Shown: positions 10,659 through 22,449 of the stretch, piece by piece
Layout: every line of letters begins with the position of its first letter
Position numbering within the stretch: the first letter of the stretch is position 1
Source of the DNA: Blastomonas sp. AAP53
GTDB taxonomy: Bacteria; Pseudomonadota; Alphaproteobacteria; Sphingomonadales; Sphingomonadaceae
Assembly: GCF_000331245.1 (NCBI RefSeq)
Contig: NZ_ANFZ01000014.1
Coordinates: forward strand, 62,001 to 126,000
Reading direction: 5' to 3'
DNA length: 64,000 bases
The notes under the pieces: model-generated
What the model was told of the DNA's origin: nothing
What the model saw: only the letters and a program-made list of their open reading frames with translations
Databases searched by the model: none
Position numbers and translations under genes: made by a program

Positions 10659-11090
10659 TCAATCGTCGTTCGGGATCTGGCTTGCCGCATAAATCGCGAT
10701 CAGCTCGTCCGGTTTCGCTTGTGTAGCGACATGAAGGATCACGGTTCGTTGGAGTTCGACATCGGGATGAAACGCACAGTTCCCGGCGAACCATAGCGCT
10801 TCCGACATTGGTTCATCGGAATGCCACGTCGTCATGACGAACTTTTCATCCGGTATGTGGCCGTAATTAAAGGTTTCAAGGACCGCCCAATCAACCGCGT
10901 CGTGCCACTTTTCGCACTCGGCCCCCCAAGCGATTGCATACAAGCAACCGCCTTCTACCAACCATTGGGCGATGCTGTTGCGCCAGTCGTCGGTCACCGT
11001 GGTGTCGGAGACAATGACTGCCCGAAGCGGCCCGATGGGTAGCTGTGGTGGAGTCTCGTCTGGAGGCAGATGCACGTATTCCGGTCTCAT
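10659..11090 (-). CDS. Hypothetical protein, 143 aa
   Basis: I do not recognise a named function. The protein is soluble, acidic and Trp-rich, with no signal peptide. The central part (DDWRNSIAQWLVEGGCLYAIAWG, in pieces, and CEKWHDAVDWAVLETF) looks like a compact conserved fold rather than a shadow of another frame, and codon use fits the neighbours. It stands alone between a repeat region and the next - strand gene. The start ATG at 11090 is the first in frame. Confidence 0.6.
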   Translation of the reverse strand: MRPEYVHLPPDETPPQLPIGPLRAVIVSDTTVTDDWRNSIAQWLVEGGCLYAIAWGAECEKWHDAVDWAVLETFNYGHIPDEKFVMTTWHSDEPMSEALWFAGNCAFHPDVELQRTVILHVATQAKPDELIAIYAASQIPNDD

Positions 11091-11191
11091 GCGCTCAGCT
11101 TAGGGGAACGGTTCCAATCGGCAATCCCTTTTCCGAAAACCACCCAGTTCCCGCCATCCCCACCACCAAGCCCCGCCCCCAAAAGCAGCCC

Positions 11192-12607
11192 CTACTCGGC
11201 ACATACCCCCATCCACATATCGCGCGGCATATCGACGCGGATCGGCGGGCCGCCCTTGGGGTCGGCGATGCCGTCGTACCACAGCGAGCGCGCCAGGTCG
11301 GGCATGAACACGCCGAGCGGCGCGGGGCTGTCCAGCAGCGGCGGCGTCGAGACGTATTTCATCCCGTTCGGCTCGCCAATGAAGGCGTGGAAATACAGGC
11401 TTTCCTCGCCCTCTTCCTCAGGCAGCATCTCCGGCGGGTTTTCGGCATCGCCCATTCCATCGACCGGGATCAACGTCGTCGATCCGAAGCCGTTGGAGCC
11501 TGCAAAGCTGAAATATTTGCGGAAGATCAGCTTGTCATCCTCGTCGGTCTGCTCGAGCACCGCGACCATGTCCGACTGCGCGCTGGGCGGCAGTGCGGGC
11601 TTTTCGAAGTGCAGCGTGAAGCGCGTCGGCCAGGGCGAGCGGTAGGTGGCCTTGAGGATCGGGCACGCCAGAGGCTTGACCTGCACCGCCGGGTCAGGCG
11701 TGAAATCGAGCGTGTCGATGCGCAGCCGGTCATCGACGATCTTGAACACCGCATAGGCATTGCCCCCGGTGGCGCAGCAATTGGCGTCGCTGTCGCGCCA
11801 GATCGGGAAATAGCTGCTGAGGCCGTAATAGTCGTAATCGACGCCCTTCCACAGCCCCATGCCCTCGGGCAGGCGCTTGGGCAGTTCGTTCTTCCAGCTG
11901 TTCATGCCGATGTTGACCCACGCGCCGGTGCGATAGAGGAACAGGCTATCGGCATTGCCCTCGCCCGTCCCCGCAGTGCGCGCAGGGAAATGCAGGATGA
12001 TGTCCTCGCCATTGTCGACCAGACGCGGCGGCTCGGCCTCGCCCTCGGTGCTGGTGTAGCCGATCAGCGCCGGTTTCGCCCCGCTGATGTCCCAGGCGAT
12101 GGTCATGCGCAGCGGGATGCCGCCGCCAGCATCCAGCCCGCTGACATATTGCCACGCGATCTGCCGCGCGCTGCCCTCCTCGCCTGCATTGAGGAAACCT
12201 GCCGACTGCACGACGCACATCTCGACCGCGCCGACCATGCAGGTCCTGGCGAGATTGCGCCCCAGCTCCTGCGGGGTGCGAATGGACGCGGCGATTCTGG
12301 CCAGCCCGTCGATCTCGGCCTTCACAGAACCCAGGCTCTCGATGATCACATCGGGATTGGCCTGTTGCGGCGTATCCTCGGGCGAATATTCGAAACCCCG
12401 CCGCAGATCGGCCACCGCCTCGTCGCGGCGTTCGGCGATCGTCGCCTTGCGCGGATCGACCTTGTCCCAGTCGGCCAGCGCCACCTCGACATCGGCCCAG
12501 CGCGCCGCGATTTCCGCGTTGGCGCACAGCGCGGCAGCGTTGAGTGTGCGGTCGGGACAGGGCGGAGGGGTTACGGTGGTCAGCAGCAGCGCGGGCAGAA
12601 GCATCAT
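11192..12607 (-). CDS. Hypothetical secreted protein, ~470 aa
   Basis: I find no family I can name. From the ATG at 12607 the protein begins MMLLPALLLTTVTPPP, a short signal peptide or lipoprotein-like leader, followed by Cys (PPPCPD). The rest is a soluble, Trp-rich sequence with paired Cys (residues near DANCCATGG and CPILKATYRSPWP), as expected for an exported protein. A longer in-frame start at 12754 would add 49 residues of low-quality sequence and run nearly to the preceding stop, so I prefer 12607, which has GGAG upstream. It is the last gene before the repeat region on this strand. Confidence 0.6.
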   Translation of the reverse strand: MMLLPALLLTTVTPPPCPDRTLNAAALCANAEIAARWADVEVALADWDKVDPRKATIAERRDEAVADLRRGFEYSPEDTPQQANPDVIIESLGSVKAEIDGLARIAASIRTPQELGRNLARTCMVGAVEMCVVQSAGFLNAGEEGSARQIAWQYVSGLDAGGGIPLRMTIAWDISGAKPALIGYTSTEGEAEPPRLVDNGEDIILHFPARTAGTGEGNADSLFLYRTGAWVNIGMNSWKNELPKRLPEGMGLWKGVDYDYYGLSSYFPIWRDSDANCCATGGNAYAVFKIVDDRLRIDTLDFTPDPAVQVKPLACPILKATYRSPWPTRFTLHFEKPALPPSAQSDMVAVLEQTDEDDKLIFRKYFSFAGSNGFGSTTLIPVDGMGDAENPPEMLPEEEGEESLYFHAFIGEPNGMKYVSTPPLLDSPAPLGVFMPDLARSLWYDGIADPKGGPPIRVDMPRDMWMGVCAE

Positions 12608-12692
12608 CGATGCACAACTCCAGTCAGGTGCGACCCCGCCCTGAGTTGTGCGCCGATTACAGCCAAATGCAATATGCTCTGAAGGGTTTAGC

Positions 12693-13451
12693 TTATTTGC
12701 CGGTCCAGTTCGGCGCGCGCTTCTGCGCGAAGGCGGCGGCACCCTCGCGTGCATCCTGCGAGGTCATCACGGGCCCCACGATGTCCTGCTGCTTGGCCCA
12801 CATGTCCTCGTCGCTCCAGCCGCGCGATTCGACCAGAACCTGCTTGGAGACGCGCACCGCGAGAGGGCCATTGGCGCTGATCTTGTGCGCCAGTTCGAGC
12901 GCGCCCTCGATCGCCGGGCCCTCCACCACGCGGTTTACGAAGCCGATCTCGTATCCGCGCTGCGCCGAGATGAAATCGCCGGTCAGCGCGAGTTCCATCG
13001 CGATGCGCGGCGGAATCTGGCGCGGCAGGCGCATCAGGCCGCCCGCAGCCGCCGCAAGGCCGCGCTTGGTCTCGGGAATGCCGAACTGCGCCTTGCTGTT
13101 GGCGACCAGCAGATCGCAGGTGATCGCGACCTCCATCCCGCCCGCCAGCGCATAGCCATCGACCGCAGCGATCAGCGGCTTCTTAGGGGGAGATTCGACA
13201 AACCCAGCGAAACCCTTGCCCTTGACCATCGGCAGTTCGCCGGTGAGGAAGGCCTTGAGGTCCATGCCCGAGCAGAAGGTGCCGCCCGCACCCTTGATGA
13301 TGCCGACGCGCAAGGCGTCATTGTTATCAAGCTCCTCCATCGCCGCCGCCATGCCTTCGGCCACCGCGCGGTTGACAGCGTTCTTGGCCTCGGGCCGGTT
13401 GATGGTGATGATGAGGACGCCATCGTCGGCGAGGGTTTGCACTTCAGACAT
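12693..13451 (-). CDS. Enoyl-CoA hydratase/isomerase (crotonase family)
   Basis: The 252-residue crotonase-fold enzyme likely hydrates a trans-2-enoyl-CoA. Visible are VLIITINRPEAKNAVN at the N terminus, the oxyanion-hole segment GTFCSGMDLKAF and the GYALAGGMEVAITCDL helix with the second Gly pair. The start at ATG 13451 (MSEVQTL) has AAGGAATTC upstream; the frame is open further but that part is antisense to the dehydrogenase gene. It is the last gene of a three-gene run with two acyl-CoA dehydrogenases, 20 bp after the previous stop, so the three probably carry out successive steps on one acyl-CoA. The substrate is unknown. Confidence 0.9.
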   Translation of the reverse strand: MSEVQTLADDGVLIITINRPEAKNAVNRAVAEGMAAAMEELDNNDALRVGIIKGAGGTFCSGMDLKAFLTGELPMVKGKGFAGFVESPPKKPLIAAVDGYALAGGMEVAITCDLLVANSKAQFGIPETKRGLAAAAGGLMRLPRQIPPRIAMELALTGDFISAQRGYEIGFVNRVVEGPAIEGALELAHKISANGPLAVRVSKQVLVESRGWSDEDMWAKQQDIVGPVMTSQDAREGAAAFAQKRAPNWTGK

Positions 13452-13471
13452 ATCGAATTCCTTGTGAAGGG

Positions 13472-14617
13472 TCAGAACAGCAGATCGGCCAGCTTGGCGC
13501 GGTGCCAGGCGGCGTCGCCGTATTGGCTGGCGTGCCAGATCGCGCTGCGGCGGTAGAGGCCCGCGTCGCAATCGTGCGTGAAGCCGAAGCCGCCGTGGAA
13601 CTGCACCGCGCGATCGGCGGCGAAACTGTACGCCTTGTCGGCGCTCGCCTTGGCCATGCGCACCGCGATCTCGCCCACGCCCTGCTGGCCGAAATTGTGC
13701 GCAGCGCTGAGCATGTGCGAGCGCGCCTTTTCGTACCCGACATAGGCGTTGGTGATCGGGTGCTTGAGCGCCTGATATTCGCCGATCAGCTTGCCGAACT
13801 GCTTGCGGGTCTTGAGATACTCGATCGTGTAGTCGATCGCGCTCTGCGTGCCGCCGCACATTTCCGCCGCCTGCAGCAAGGCGCTCGCGAGCTCGATCTG
13901 CCCCAGCGCCGTGCCCGAACGGCCTGCGTCAAGCAGCGCGGATGCGGGGACCGTGATCCCATCGAGCGTGAGTTCGTAGCTGCGCTTGGTCTCGTCGATG
14001 ATGATCTCGCGGCGCAGCGCGCCATCGGGGATCGCCGACCGCTCGATCAGCACCAGCCGCACCGCGCCCTCGACGGTGACCGACGCGATGACCAGCGCCG
14101 CGTCCTTGGCATAGGTCACGAACTGCTTGGTGCCGCTGAGCACATAGCCGTCGCCGCTGGCCTTGGCAGTCGCCTCGACATGGTCCAGGTTCCAGTCGCC
14201 GTGCGGTTCGGTGAGCGCCAAAGTCGCCACCTCCCCTGCGACGATACGTGGCAGCCATTCGCCGCACTGTGCCTCGTCGCCCGCTGCGAGCAAGGCCTGC
14301 GCGGCGATGGTGCAGGTGGCAAAGGGCGTGGCGAGCAAGCGCCGCCCCATCTGCTCGGCGATCGGCGCGACTTCGGCCATCGACAGCCCGACCCCGCCCT
14401 GCGCCTCGGGCACCGCGATGCCCAGCCAGCCCAGATCGACGATCTCCTGCCAGACGGCAGGATCATAGCCGCGCTCGTCCGCAATCAGCTTGCGCACCTT
14501 GTCGATCGGCGACTTGTCGCGGCAGAAGCTGGTCGCGACATCCATCAGCTCGATTTGCTCTTCGCTGTAGCTCAGGCCACCCAGATGGTCGGCGAGATTT
14601 CCTTCACTGAATGCCAT
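13472..14617 (-). CDS. Acyl-CoA dehydrogenase, smaller partner (381 aa)
   Basis: This FAD-dependent acyl-CoA dehydrogenase has the normal three-part fold: an N-terminal helical domain, a middle beta domain (VATLALTEPHGDWNLD, in pieces, and YVLSGTKQFVTYAKDA) and a C-terminal helical domain (RAVQFHGGFGFTHDCDAGLYRR). It starts 3 bp after the stop of a second acyl-CoA dehydrogenase gene. Such side-by-side pairs often form alpha2beta2 heteromers with one active-site set shared, for example the PimC/PimD pair annotated in dicarboxylate degradation and the paired enzymes of sterol degradation. That assembly is inference here. Electrons would go to electron-transfer flavoprotein. Confidence 0.9.
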   Translation of the reverse strand: MAFSEGNLADHLGGLSYSEEQIELMDVATSFCRDKSPIDKVRKLIADERGYDPAVWQEIVDLGWLGIAVPEAQGGVGLSMAEVAPIAEQMGRRLLATPFATCTIAAQALLAAGDEAQCGEWLPRIVAGEVATLALTEPHGDWNLDHVEATAKASGDGYVLSGTKQFVTYAKDAALVIASVTVEGAVRLVLIERSAIPDGALRREIIIDETKRSYELTLDGITVPASALLDAGRSGTALGQIELASALLQAAEMCGGTQSAIDYTIEYLKTRKQFGKLIGEYQALKHPITNAYVGYEKARSHMLSAAHNFGQQGVGEIAVRMAKASADKAYSFAADRAVQFHGGFGFTHDCDAGLYRRSAIWHASQYGDAAWHRAKLADLLF

Positions 14618-14620
14618 GAG

Positions 14621-15835
14621 TTAGCGGCCTTTCGGCAGGCCGAGCACATGCTCGGCGATGATGTTGCGCTGGATTTCGGAGGTACCGCCGCCGATGGTGG
14701 CGGAGAAGCTGTTGAGATAGCTGCGGTGCCAATAGCCATTGTCCACCGCGCACGGATCATCGACATAATAACCGCCACGCGTACCCTGGAAGCCGATCGA
14801 GAACTCGGTCAGCTCGCGGATCATCTCGGTGCGCGCGAGCTTGTTCATCAGCGCAAGGCCCATCGGGCGGTCCTGGACAAGCGGCCCCATCCGGCGGCGC
14901 TGGTTGTTGAGGTTCAGCGCCTGGATATCCATCATGAAATCGACCATCCGGTCCTTCATCACCGGATCGTCGAGCAGTGGCTTGCCGCCACGCTGCGATT
15001 GCCGCGCCAGTTCGACCACACCCATCGCGTCGAGCTCTTTCAGGAAGTACCCGCCGGCCAGGTTCACCTTGGCCCCGCGCTCATATTCCAGCGTCTTCAT
15101 CGCGATCTGCCAGCCGTCGCCCTCGTTGCCCATCAGGCACTCGGCGGAAATGCGCGCATCGGTGAAGAAGCACTGAACGAAGCCATATTCGCCGGTGAGC
15201 TTCTTGATCCGCCGCGTCTCGATCCCCGGCGCGTGCATCGGCGAAAGGAAGAAGCTGAGCCCCGCGTACTTGTTCGGTCCGTCGTTCGACGTGCGCGCGA
15301 GCAGGATCATGTACTTCGCGCGATCGCCCAGCGAGGTCCAGATCTTGGAGCCGTTGAGCACGTACTCGTCGCCATCCCGCACGGCCTTGAGCTGCGCATT
15401 GCCGAGGTCGGAGCCATTCTCGGGCTCGGAGAAACCCTGACACCAGATGTCCTCTGCGTTCAGCATCCCCTTGATATACTTCTTTTTCTCTTCCTCGCTG
15501 CCGATGTCCATGATCAGCGGCCCGGCCCAGCCGATGCCGATCGCGTTGAGCATGATCGGGCCGTCGTATTTCTTCATGACCTTGGTGGCGATGCGCTGGA
15601 AATCGGGGTGCAGGCCGCCGCCGCCATATTCGACAGGCCAGCTCGCGCCGAGATAGCCCGCCTCATAGACCTTGCGCTGCCAGGCGCACAGGAACTCGAA
15701 CTGCTGATCGGTGCTGACCTCCATGAAGGTCAGCGGCAGCATGAAGCCGGGGTCCTTGGGGGTGTTCTCGCGAAACCAGGCGTCGGCCTGGGCTTCGTAC
15801 TCTGCCAGCTCGGCAGCGGTGGGACGCGATGCCAT
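14621..15835 (-). CDS. Acyl-CoA dehydrogenase, larger partner (404 aa)
   Basis: First gene of the three-gene beta-oxidation operon. The middle domain shows CQGFSEPENGSDLGNAQ and YVLNGSKIWTSLGDRAKY; the C-terminal part shows the FAD/dimer motif ATIGGGTSEIQRNIIAEHVLG. The start ATG at 15835 (MASRPTAAEL) follows a purine-rich GAGGAGAGAGAC ribosome site. The promoter must lie in 15836-15993. The partner enzyme follows at once, supporting a heteromeric dehydrogenase. Confidence 0.92.
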   Translation of the reverse strand: MASRPTAAELAEYEAQADAWFRENTPKDPGFMLPLTFMEVSTDQQFEFLCAWQRKVYEAGYLGASWPVEYGGGGLHPDFQRIATKVMKKYDGPIMLNAIGIGWAGPLIMDIGSEEEKKKYIKGMLNAEDIWCQGFSEPENGSDLGNAQLKAVRDGDEYVLNGSKIWTSLGDRAKYMILLARTSNDGPNKYAGLSFFLSPMHAPGIETRRIKKLTGEYGFVQCFFTDARISAECLMGNEGDGWQIAMKTLEYERGAKVNLAGGYFLKELDAMGVVELARQSQRGGKPLLDDPVMKDRMVDFMMDIQALNLNNQRRRMGPLVQDRPMGLALMNKLARTEMIRELTEFSIGFQGTRGGYYVDDPCAVDNGYWHRSYLNSFSATIGGGTSEIQRNIIAEHVLGLPKGR

Positions 15836-15993
15836 GTCTCTCTCCTCGCACGTTCGATCCGGCCCGCGCTGGAAGATTCGCCGGGCCGTTTAATCGTTCG
15901 GTTAAAGAGGATATGCAGGGGTCCGCGACGCTTGTCCAGCAGGGCTGAAAATTTCCTTGGACCCGTGTGGCGGCTGCACGGGCACGCGAGGGA

Positions 15994-16521
15994 TCAGAGC
16001 GCCTCCAGCGTCCGACAATAGGACTTCTTGCGGAACGCATCGACCGCCGCGATCTCGCCCCGGTTCTTGAGCAGCACGCGGATCAGCGCGACACCCTTGG
16101 CATCCGGCAGCACGACCTTGCGCGCGCCGGTGGGCACAGCCTGCCCTGCCGCAGCCAAGACGATCCGCACCGGCGCGCCCTTGCTGTCACGGTCGCTCTC
16201 GACAAAGGCGACGTTGGTTTGACTGTCAAACACCGTGAGCGACCAGTAATGATCGGGCACCGGATTGGCCCTGATCTCCAGTGGCCCGTCAGTCAGATCA
16301 AACGCGCAGACCGAATAGGCGAGGTCCGGGCTGGGCCGCACGATGGTCTGGCTTTCGGCGGTCACCAGCGGTGAATGCGTCATGCGGTTGACCCCGGCTT
16401 GCGCGGCCAGCTTTTCCCAAGCGCGGTCCATGATGAAGCTCGGCGTTGCTGCGAGCGTGCCATACCAGCCCGCCAGCGCGGCGAGAACGGCGACCAGCAA
16501 GGGTCCGATCCAGCGGCTCAT
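15994..16521 (-). CDS. Membrane-anchored DUF1254-type protein
   Basis: The 175-residue protein has one N-terminal membrane segment (about residues 5-25, WIGPLLVAVLAALAGWYGTL) and then a small periplasmic domain with the DUF1254-like run FDLTDGPLEI...DHYWSLTVFDSQTN. Function is unknown for this family. The ATG at 16521 overlaps the stop of the upstream DUF1214-like gene (ATGA), which argues for translational coupling and decides against the GTG at 16530. Confidence 0.75.
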   Translation of the reverse strand: MSRWIGPLLVAVLAALAGWYGTLAATPSFIMDRAWEKLAAQAGVNRMTHSPLVTAESQTIVRPSPDLAYSVCAFDLTDGPLEIRANPVPDHYWSLTVFDSQTNVAFVESDRDSKGAPVRIVLAAAGQAVPTGARKVVLPDAKGVALIRVLLKNRGEIAAVDAFRKKSYCRTLEAL

Positions 16522-17096
16522 GTCCGGCACTCCCCACGCTCGATGCTGGGCAGCTTCACGCTCCCGCGCCGGGCCAGCAGGTCGCGCGATGGGTGGTAGG
16601 CACGCAAGGTCAGCTCGAAACGCTGGTCATCAGGCATCGCGATCCAGTGCGCACCTGTTCGTTGCCGTGCGATATCGACCTGCCACCGCGCCGCCTCGGC
16701 GGGGGTGAGCGCGCCGCTGCCGACCGAATAGACGCTGGCCGGGTTGGGGATGAGATAGCCCTTGGCGTCGTACAGCGTCAGGCTCCACCAGCGCGCATCG
16801 ATTGCGCCGCCCGAAACGCGGTACGCACAGCGCCCCTCGAGCGTCCGTCCGGCGCTGTCGGTGGTCGCGTTGAAATAGATCGCCTCGCGCTCGGGCAGGG
16901 CCAGCAATCCGCGCAGCGCAACGGTGGCCCGGGTCGAAACGCTGGCGTCAGCCGTGCCGACGTTATTGCCGGTGCTCCACGGACCGTTTTCGATGCCGAG
17001 CGCGGCAAAGCTCTGGCGCAGTTGCACCACCGCCGTGCCTGCCCCGATTGCCAGCCCCGCGACCAGCATCACCCCATAGCGTAACCCGCTGCGCAT
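16518..17096 (-). CDS. Membrane-anchored DUF1214-type protein
   Basis: The 192-residue product starts MRSGLRYGVMLVAGLAIGAG, one membrane anchor, followed by a DUF1214-like domain (AIYFNATTDSAGRTLEG, then IDARWWSLTLYDAKGYLIPN, in pieces, ending with Trp-rich strands). DUF1254 and DUF1214 normally occur together in one longer secreted protein; here they are two short anchored proteins encoded back to back, likely forming a complex. The start at 17096 is supported by AGGAGAGGGG upstream; the longer frame to 17177 has no ribosome site. Confidence 0.75.
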   Translation of the reverse strand: MRSGLRYGVMLVAGLAIGAGTAVVQLRQSFAALGIENGPWSTGNNVGTADASVSTRATVALRGLLALPEREAIYFNATTDSAGRTLEGRCAYRVSGGAIDARWWSLTLYDAKGYLIPNPASVYSVGSGALTPAEAARWQVDIARQRTGAHWIAMPDDQRFELTLRAYHPSRDLLARRGSVKLPSIERGECRT

Positions 17097-17196
17097 CTGC
17101 GCCCCTCTCCTTCTTTTGACAGAGGCTATGCCGGAAGATGGCGGGCTATGGCAAGGGGAATGGAGTTGGTTGGGCAACGGCAGCGTGCACTAGCGG

Positions 17197-17300
17197 GTCC
17201 CCTGCGAAGGCAGGGGCCCATCTTCGGACATTTGCGACATGACACAGCCGTTGCATCAACCGGATAGAAAGGGAGATGGGCCCCTGCCTTCGCAGGGGAC
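17197..17300. repeat. Dispersed inverted repeat (GTCCCCTGCGAAGGCAGGGG type)
   Basis: Two 27-bp arms, 17197-17223 and 17274-17300, are perfect reverse complements, separated by 50 bp. Each arm also holds a small CCCCTGC...GCAGGGG palindrome. A second, diverged copy lies at 23471-23553. It sits just downstream of ppdK. Confidence 0.9.
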
Positions 17301-17333
17301 CGGGCATACGATCCAGGAGGCGAGAGTGTTAGT

Positions 17334-19997
<2,664 letters not shown>

Positions 19998-20039
19998 CAG
20001 CTTCAGCCTGTCTGTGAGATAAGGGTTGATCGGTCGAGG

Positions 20040-22298
20040 TTAGCCCTCGATCTTCGAAAAATCGGCGACCCGGTGAACGGCAGCACGGAACCGCGCGAGC
20101 AGCCCCAGCCGCGCGGCGCGCTTGGCTGGGTCGGCATCGTTGACGGTCACGTCATCGAAAAACGCATCGATCGGCGCGCGCAGCACCGCCAGTGCGGCCA
20201 TTGCGCCCTCGAAATCCTCGCCATGGATGGCGAGCGCGGCGAGCGGCTCGGCTTTGTCGAGTGCTTCGATCAGCGCGAGTTCCGCCGGTTCGGGGTCGTA
20301 GGGAAGGCCAGAGCCAGGCTGCGCCATTTCCGCGACGGCCTGCGCGACAGCGGGATCCTCGACCATCGACAGCGGGTCTTCCTCACCGGTCTGCGCAATG
20401 CCCCCGCCGGTTTCCGGCGCGCCGGTCGGCGCATTCGCGCTGCCCCAGTCTTCCTTCTTCAGGATATTCGCCGCGCGCTTGTACCCGGCGAGCAGATTGC
20501 CTCCCTCGCCCGTCTCGACAAAGGCCTGGAGGGCATGAACACGCGCGAGGAGGCGGACGAGATCATCCTCGCCGCCAAGCGCAAACACCGCGTCGATCAG
20601 GTCGTGACGGACACCGGCCTCGCGCTGCTGGACCTTGAGGCGGTCGATGAAAAAGCCAACCAAAGTCACAGCAACATTCTGATCGAACGTCATCGCAATC
20701 GGACGACCAGCAAATTGAGATGCTGATGCCTCAAACTCTTGGGCGAGAATTGAGACAGCAGGTATCTTCATCGCCGGTGCAACCGCAGCAGCGATCATCG
20801 AATGAACCGAGCAGCGCAAGTGATTTGAGAAAATCAGGTTGGACACAGCAATCGCTGAACGCCTCAAAGCAAACGGGTCTTTGGAACCTGTCGGCAACTC
20901 ACTGATGCTGAAAAAGCAAGCAAGGCTGTCCAGCTTATCTGCCAGGCTCACCGCCACCGTCACCGGCGCAGTCGGCACGTCATCGCCCTGGCCGACCGGC
21001 TTGTAATGGTCGCGGATCGCGGCGGCGACTTGCGGGTGGAGACCTTCCTTCGCCGCGTAATAACCGCCCATAAGCCCCTGAAGTTCAGGGAATTCTCCAA
21101 CCATCTCGGTGACGAGATCGGCCTTGCATAGACGCGCGGCCTGTTCGGCGAGCGCCGGGTCGCCCTTGACGATGCCCTCTTCGCACAACCAGCGCGCCAG
21201 CTTGGCGACGCGCTCGACCTTGTCGGCGACGGTGCCCAGCTTTTCGTGGAAGATGATGGCCTTGAGCTTTTCCGAATGCTGCTCGAGCGTCTTCTTCTGG
21301 TCGAGTTCCCAGAAGAACCGCGCATCGCTCAATCGCGCTGCGAGCACCTTCTCGTTGCCCGCGACGATCGCCTGGCCGCCATCGTGCGCCGCAATGTTTG
21401 CGGTGCAGACGAACGCAGGCGCAAGCGCACCGGCGGCGTCGCGCACGACGAAATATTTCTGGTTGATCCGGGTGGTTAGCTGGATGACCTCAGGCGGAAC
21501 CTCAAGGAACGCGGGGTCGTAGCGGCCGAGCAGCGGCACCGGCCATTCGGTGAGCCCGGCATTCTCGACCACCAGACCTTCGTCCTCGACGAGGACAAAA
21601 CCGGCGTCGCTTGCAGCCTGCGCCGCGCCATCGCGGATGATGCTGGCGCGCTCGTCATGGTCGACGATGACATGCGCGGCGCGCAGCGTGCTGGCGTAAT
21701 CCTCGACGCCCGAAATCGTCACCGCGCCCTTGTGATGGAAGCGGTGGCCGACGGTGGTGTTGCCCGCGACCAGCCCATCGACCTCGCACGGCACGACATA
21801 GCCACCCAAAAGCGCGATGATGCCCTGCAGCGGACGCACCCAGCGGAGCGATTCCGTGGTCTGGCTGGCATGGCCCCAGCGCATCGACTTGGGCCAGGGG
21901 AAGGCGCGGATGATCGCAGGGATCGCGTCGGCCAGCACATCGGCGGTGGCGCGGCCCGGCTTGTTGATCACCGCGAACAATGTCGCGCGACCCTTGACGT
22001 CGCGGGTTTCGAGCGCGTCGCGGGTCAGCCCCGCCTTGCGCAGGAAGCCGTCAACCGCGGCATCGGGCGCATCGGCGGGGGGACCCTTGAGCTCTTCGGA
22101 CACCGCTTCAGTCGTCTCGGGCAGCCCGCGCGCAATCAGCGCGAGGCGGCGCGGGGTGGACCAAGTCTGGAGGCTCTGAGCCTTGAGACCGGCGGCGGCG
22201 AGCTGGTCGGCAAACAGCTTCTCAAGATCGGCGCGCGCCTTGCCCTGCATCCGCGCGGGAATTTCTTCGGAGAGCAGTTCGAGCAGGAAGTCGGTCAT
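20040..22298 (-). CDS. glyS: Glycine-tRNA ligase beta subunit
   Basis: GlyS is the tRNA-recognising subunit of the alpha2beta2 bacterial glycyl-tRNA synthetase. The N terminus MTDFLLELLSEEIPARMQ and the HD-like central part (DKLDSLACFF, GSKDPFALRR) are typical. At 752 residues it is longer than many homologues; part of the excess is a Gly/Pro-rich insertion near residues 620-660 (GSANAPTGAPETGGG, DPLSMVEDPAV). The stretch 20650-20930 differs visibly in base composition from the rest of the gene (see findings) but keeps the frame. glyQ lies upstream with a dispersed repeat between them. Confidence 0.95.
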   Translation of the reverse strand: MTDFLLELLSEEIPARMQGKARADLEKLFADQLAAAGLKAQSLQTWSTPRRLALIARGLPETTEAVSEELKGPPADAPDAAVDGFLRKAGLTRDALETRDVKGRATLFAVINKPGRATADVLADAIPAIIRAFPWPKSMRWGHASQTTESLRWVRPLQGIIALLGGYVVPCEVDGLVAGNTTVGHRFHHKGAVTISGVEDYASTLRAAHVIVDHDERASIIRDGAAQAASDAGFVLVEDEGLVVENAGLTEWPVPLLGRYDPAFLEVPPEVIQLTTRINQKYFVVRDAAGALAPAFVCTANIAAHDGGQAIVAGNEKVLAARLSDARFFWELDQKKTLEQHSEKLKAIIFHEKLGTVADKVERVAKLARWLCEEGIVKGDPALAEQAARLCKADLVTEMVGEFPELQGLMGGYYAAKEGLHPQVAAAIRDHYKPVGQGDDVPTAPVTVAVSLADKLDSLACFFSISELPTGSKDPFALRRSAIAVSNLIFSNHLRCSVHSMIAAAVAPAMKIPAVSILAQEFEASASQFAGRPIAMTFDQNVAVTLVGFFIDRLKVQQREAGVRHDLIDAVFALGGEDDLVRLLARVHALQAFVETGEGGNLLAGYKRAANILKKEDWGSANAPTGAPETGGGIAQTGEEDPLSMVEDPAVAQAVAEMAQPGSGLPYDPEPAELALIEALDKAEPLAALAIHGEDFEGAMAALAVLRAPIDAFFDDVTVNDADPAKRAARLGLLARFRAAVHRVADFSKIEG

Positions 22299-22330
22299 GT
22301 CAGAGATTCCAAAGCCGCGCTCGCTAGCCC

Positions 22331-22428
22331 GTCACCCTGAACTTGTTTCAGGGCCCATCGGGCACCAAGCGCCTTCACCCTATCGGCAGCCAGACGATGG
22401 ATGGGTGCTGAAACAAGTTCAGCATGAC
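22331..22428. repeat. Dispersed inverted repeat pair, second copy of the CTGAACTTGTTTCAG type
   Basis: The arms 22331-22358 and 22401-22428 match the pair at 10471-10559 (left arm GTCACCCTGAACTTGTTTCA onwards). The element lies in the glyQ-glyS spacer and would be transcribed as a large hairpin within that operon. Confidence 0.85.
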
Positions 22429-22449
22429 GAAGATTGATGGCTGGGTGAT

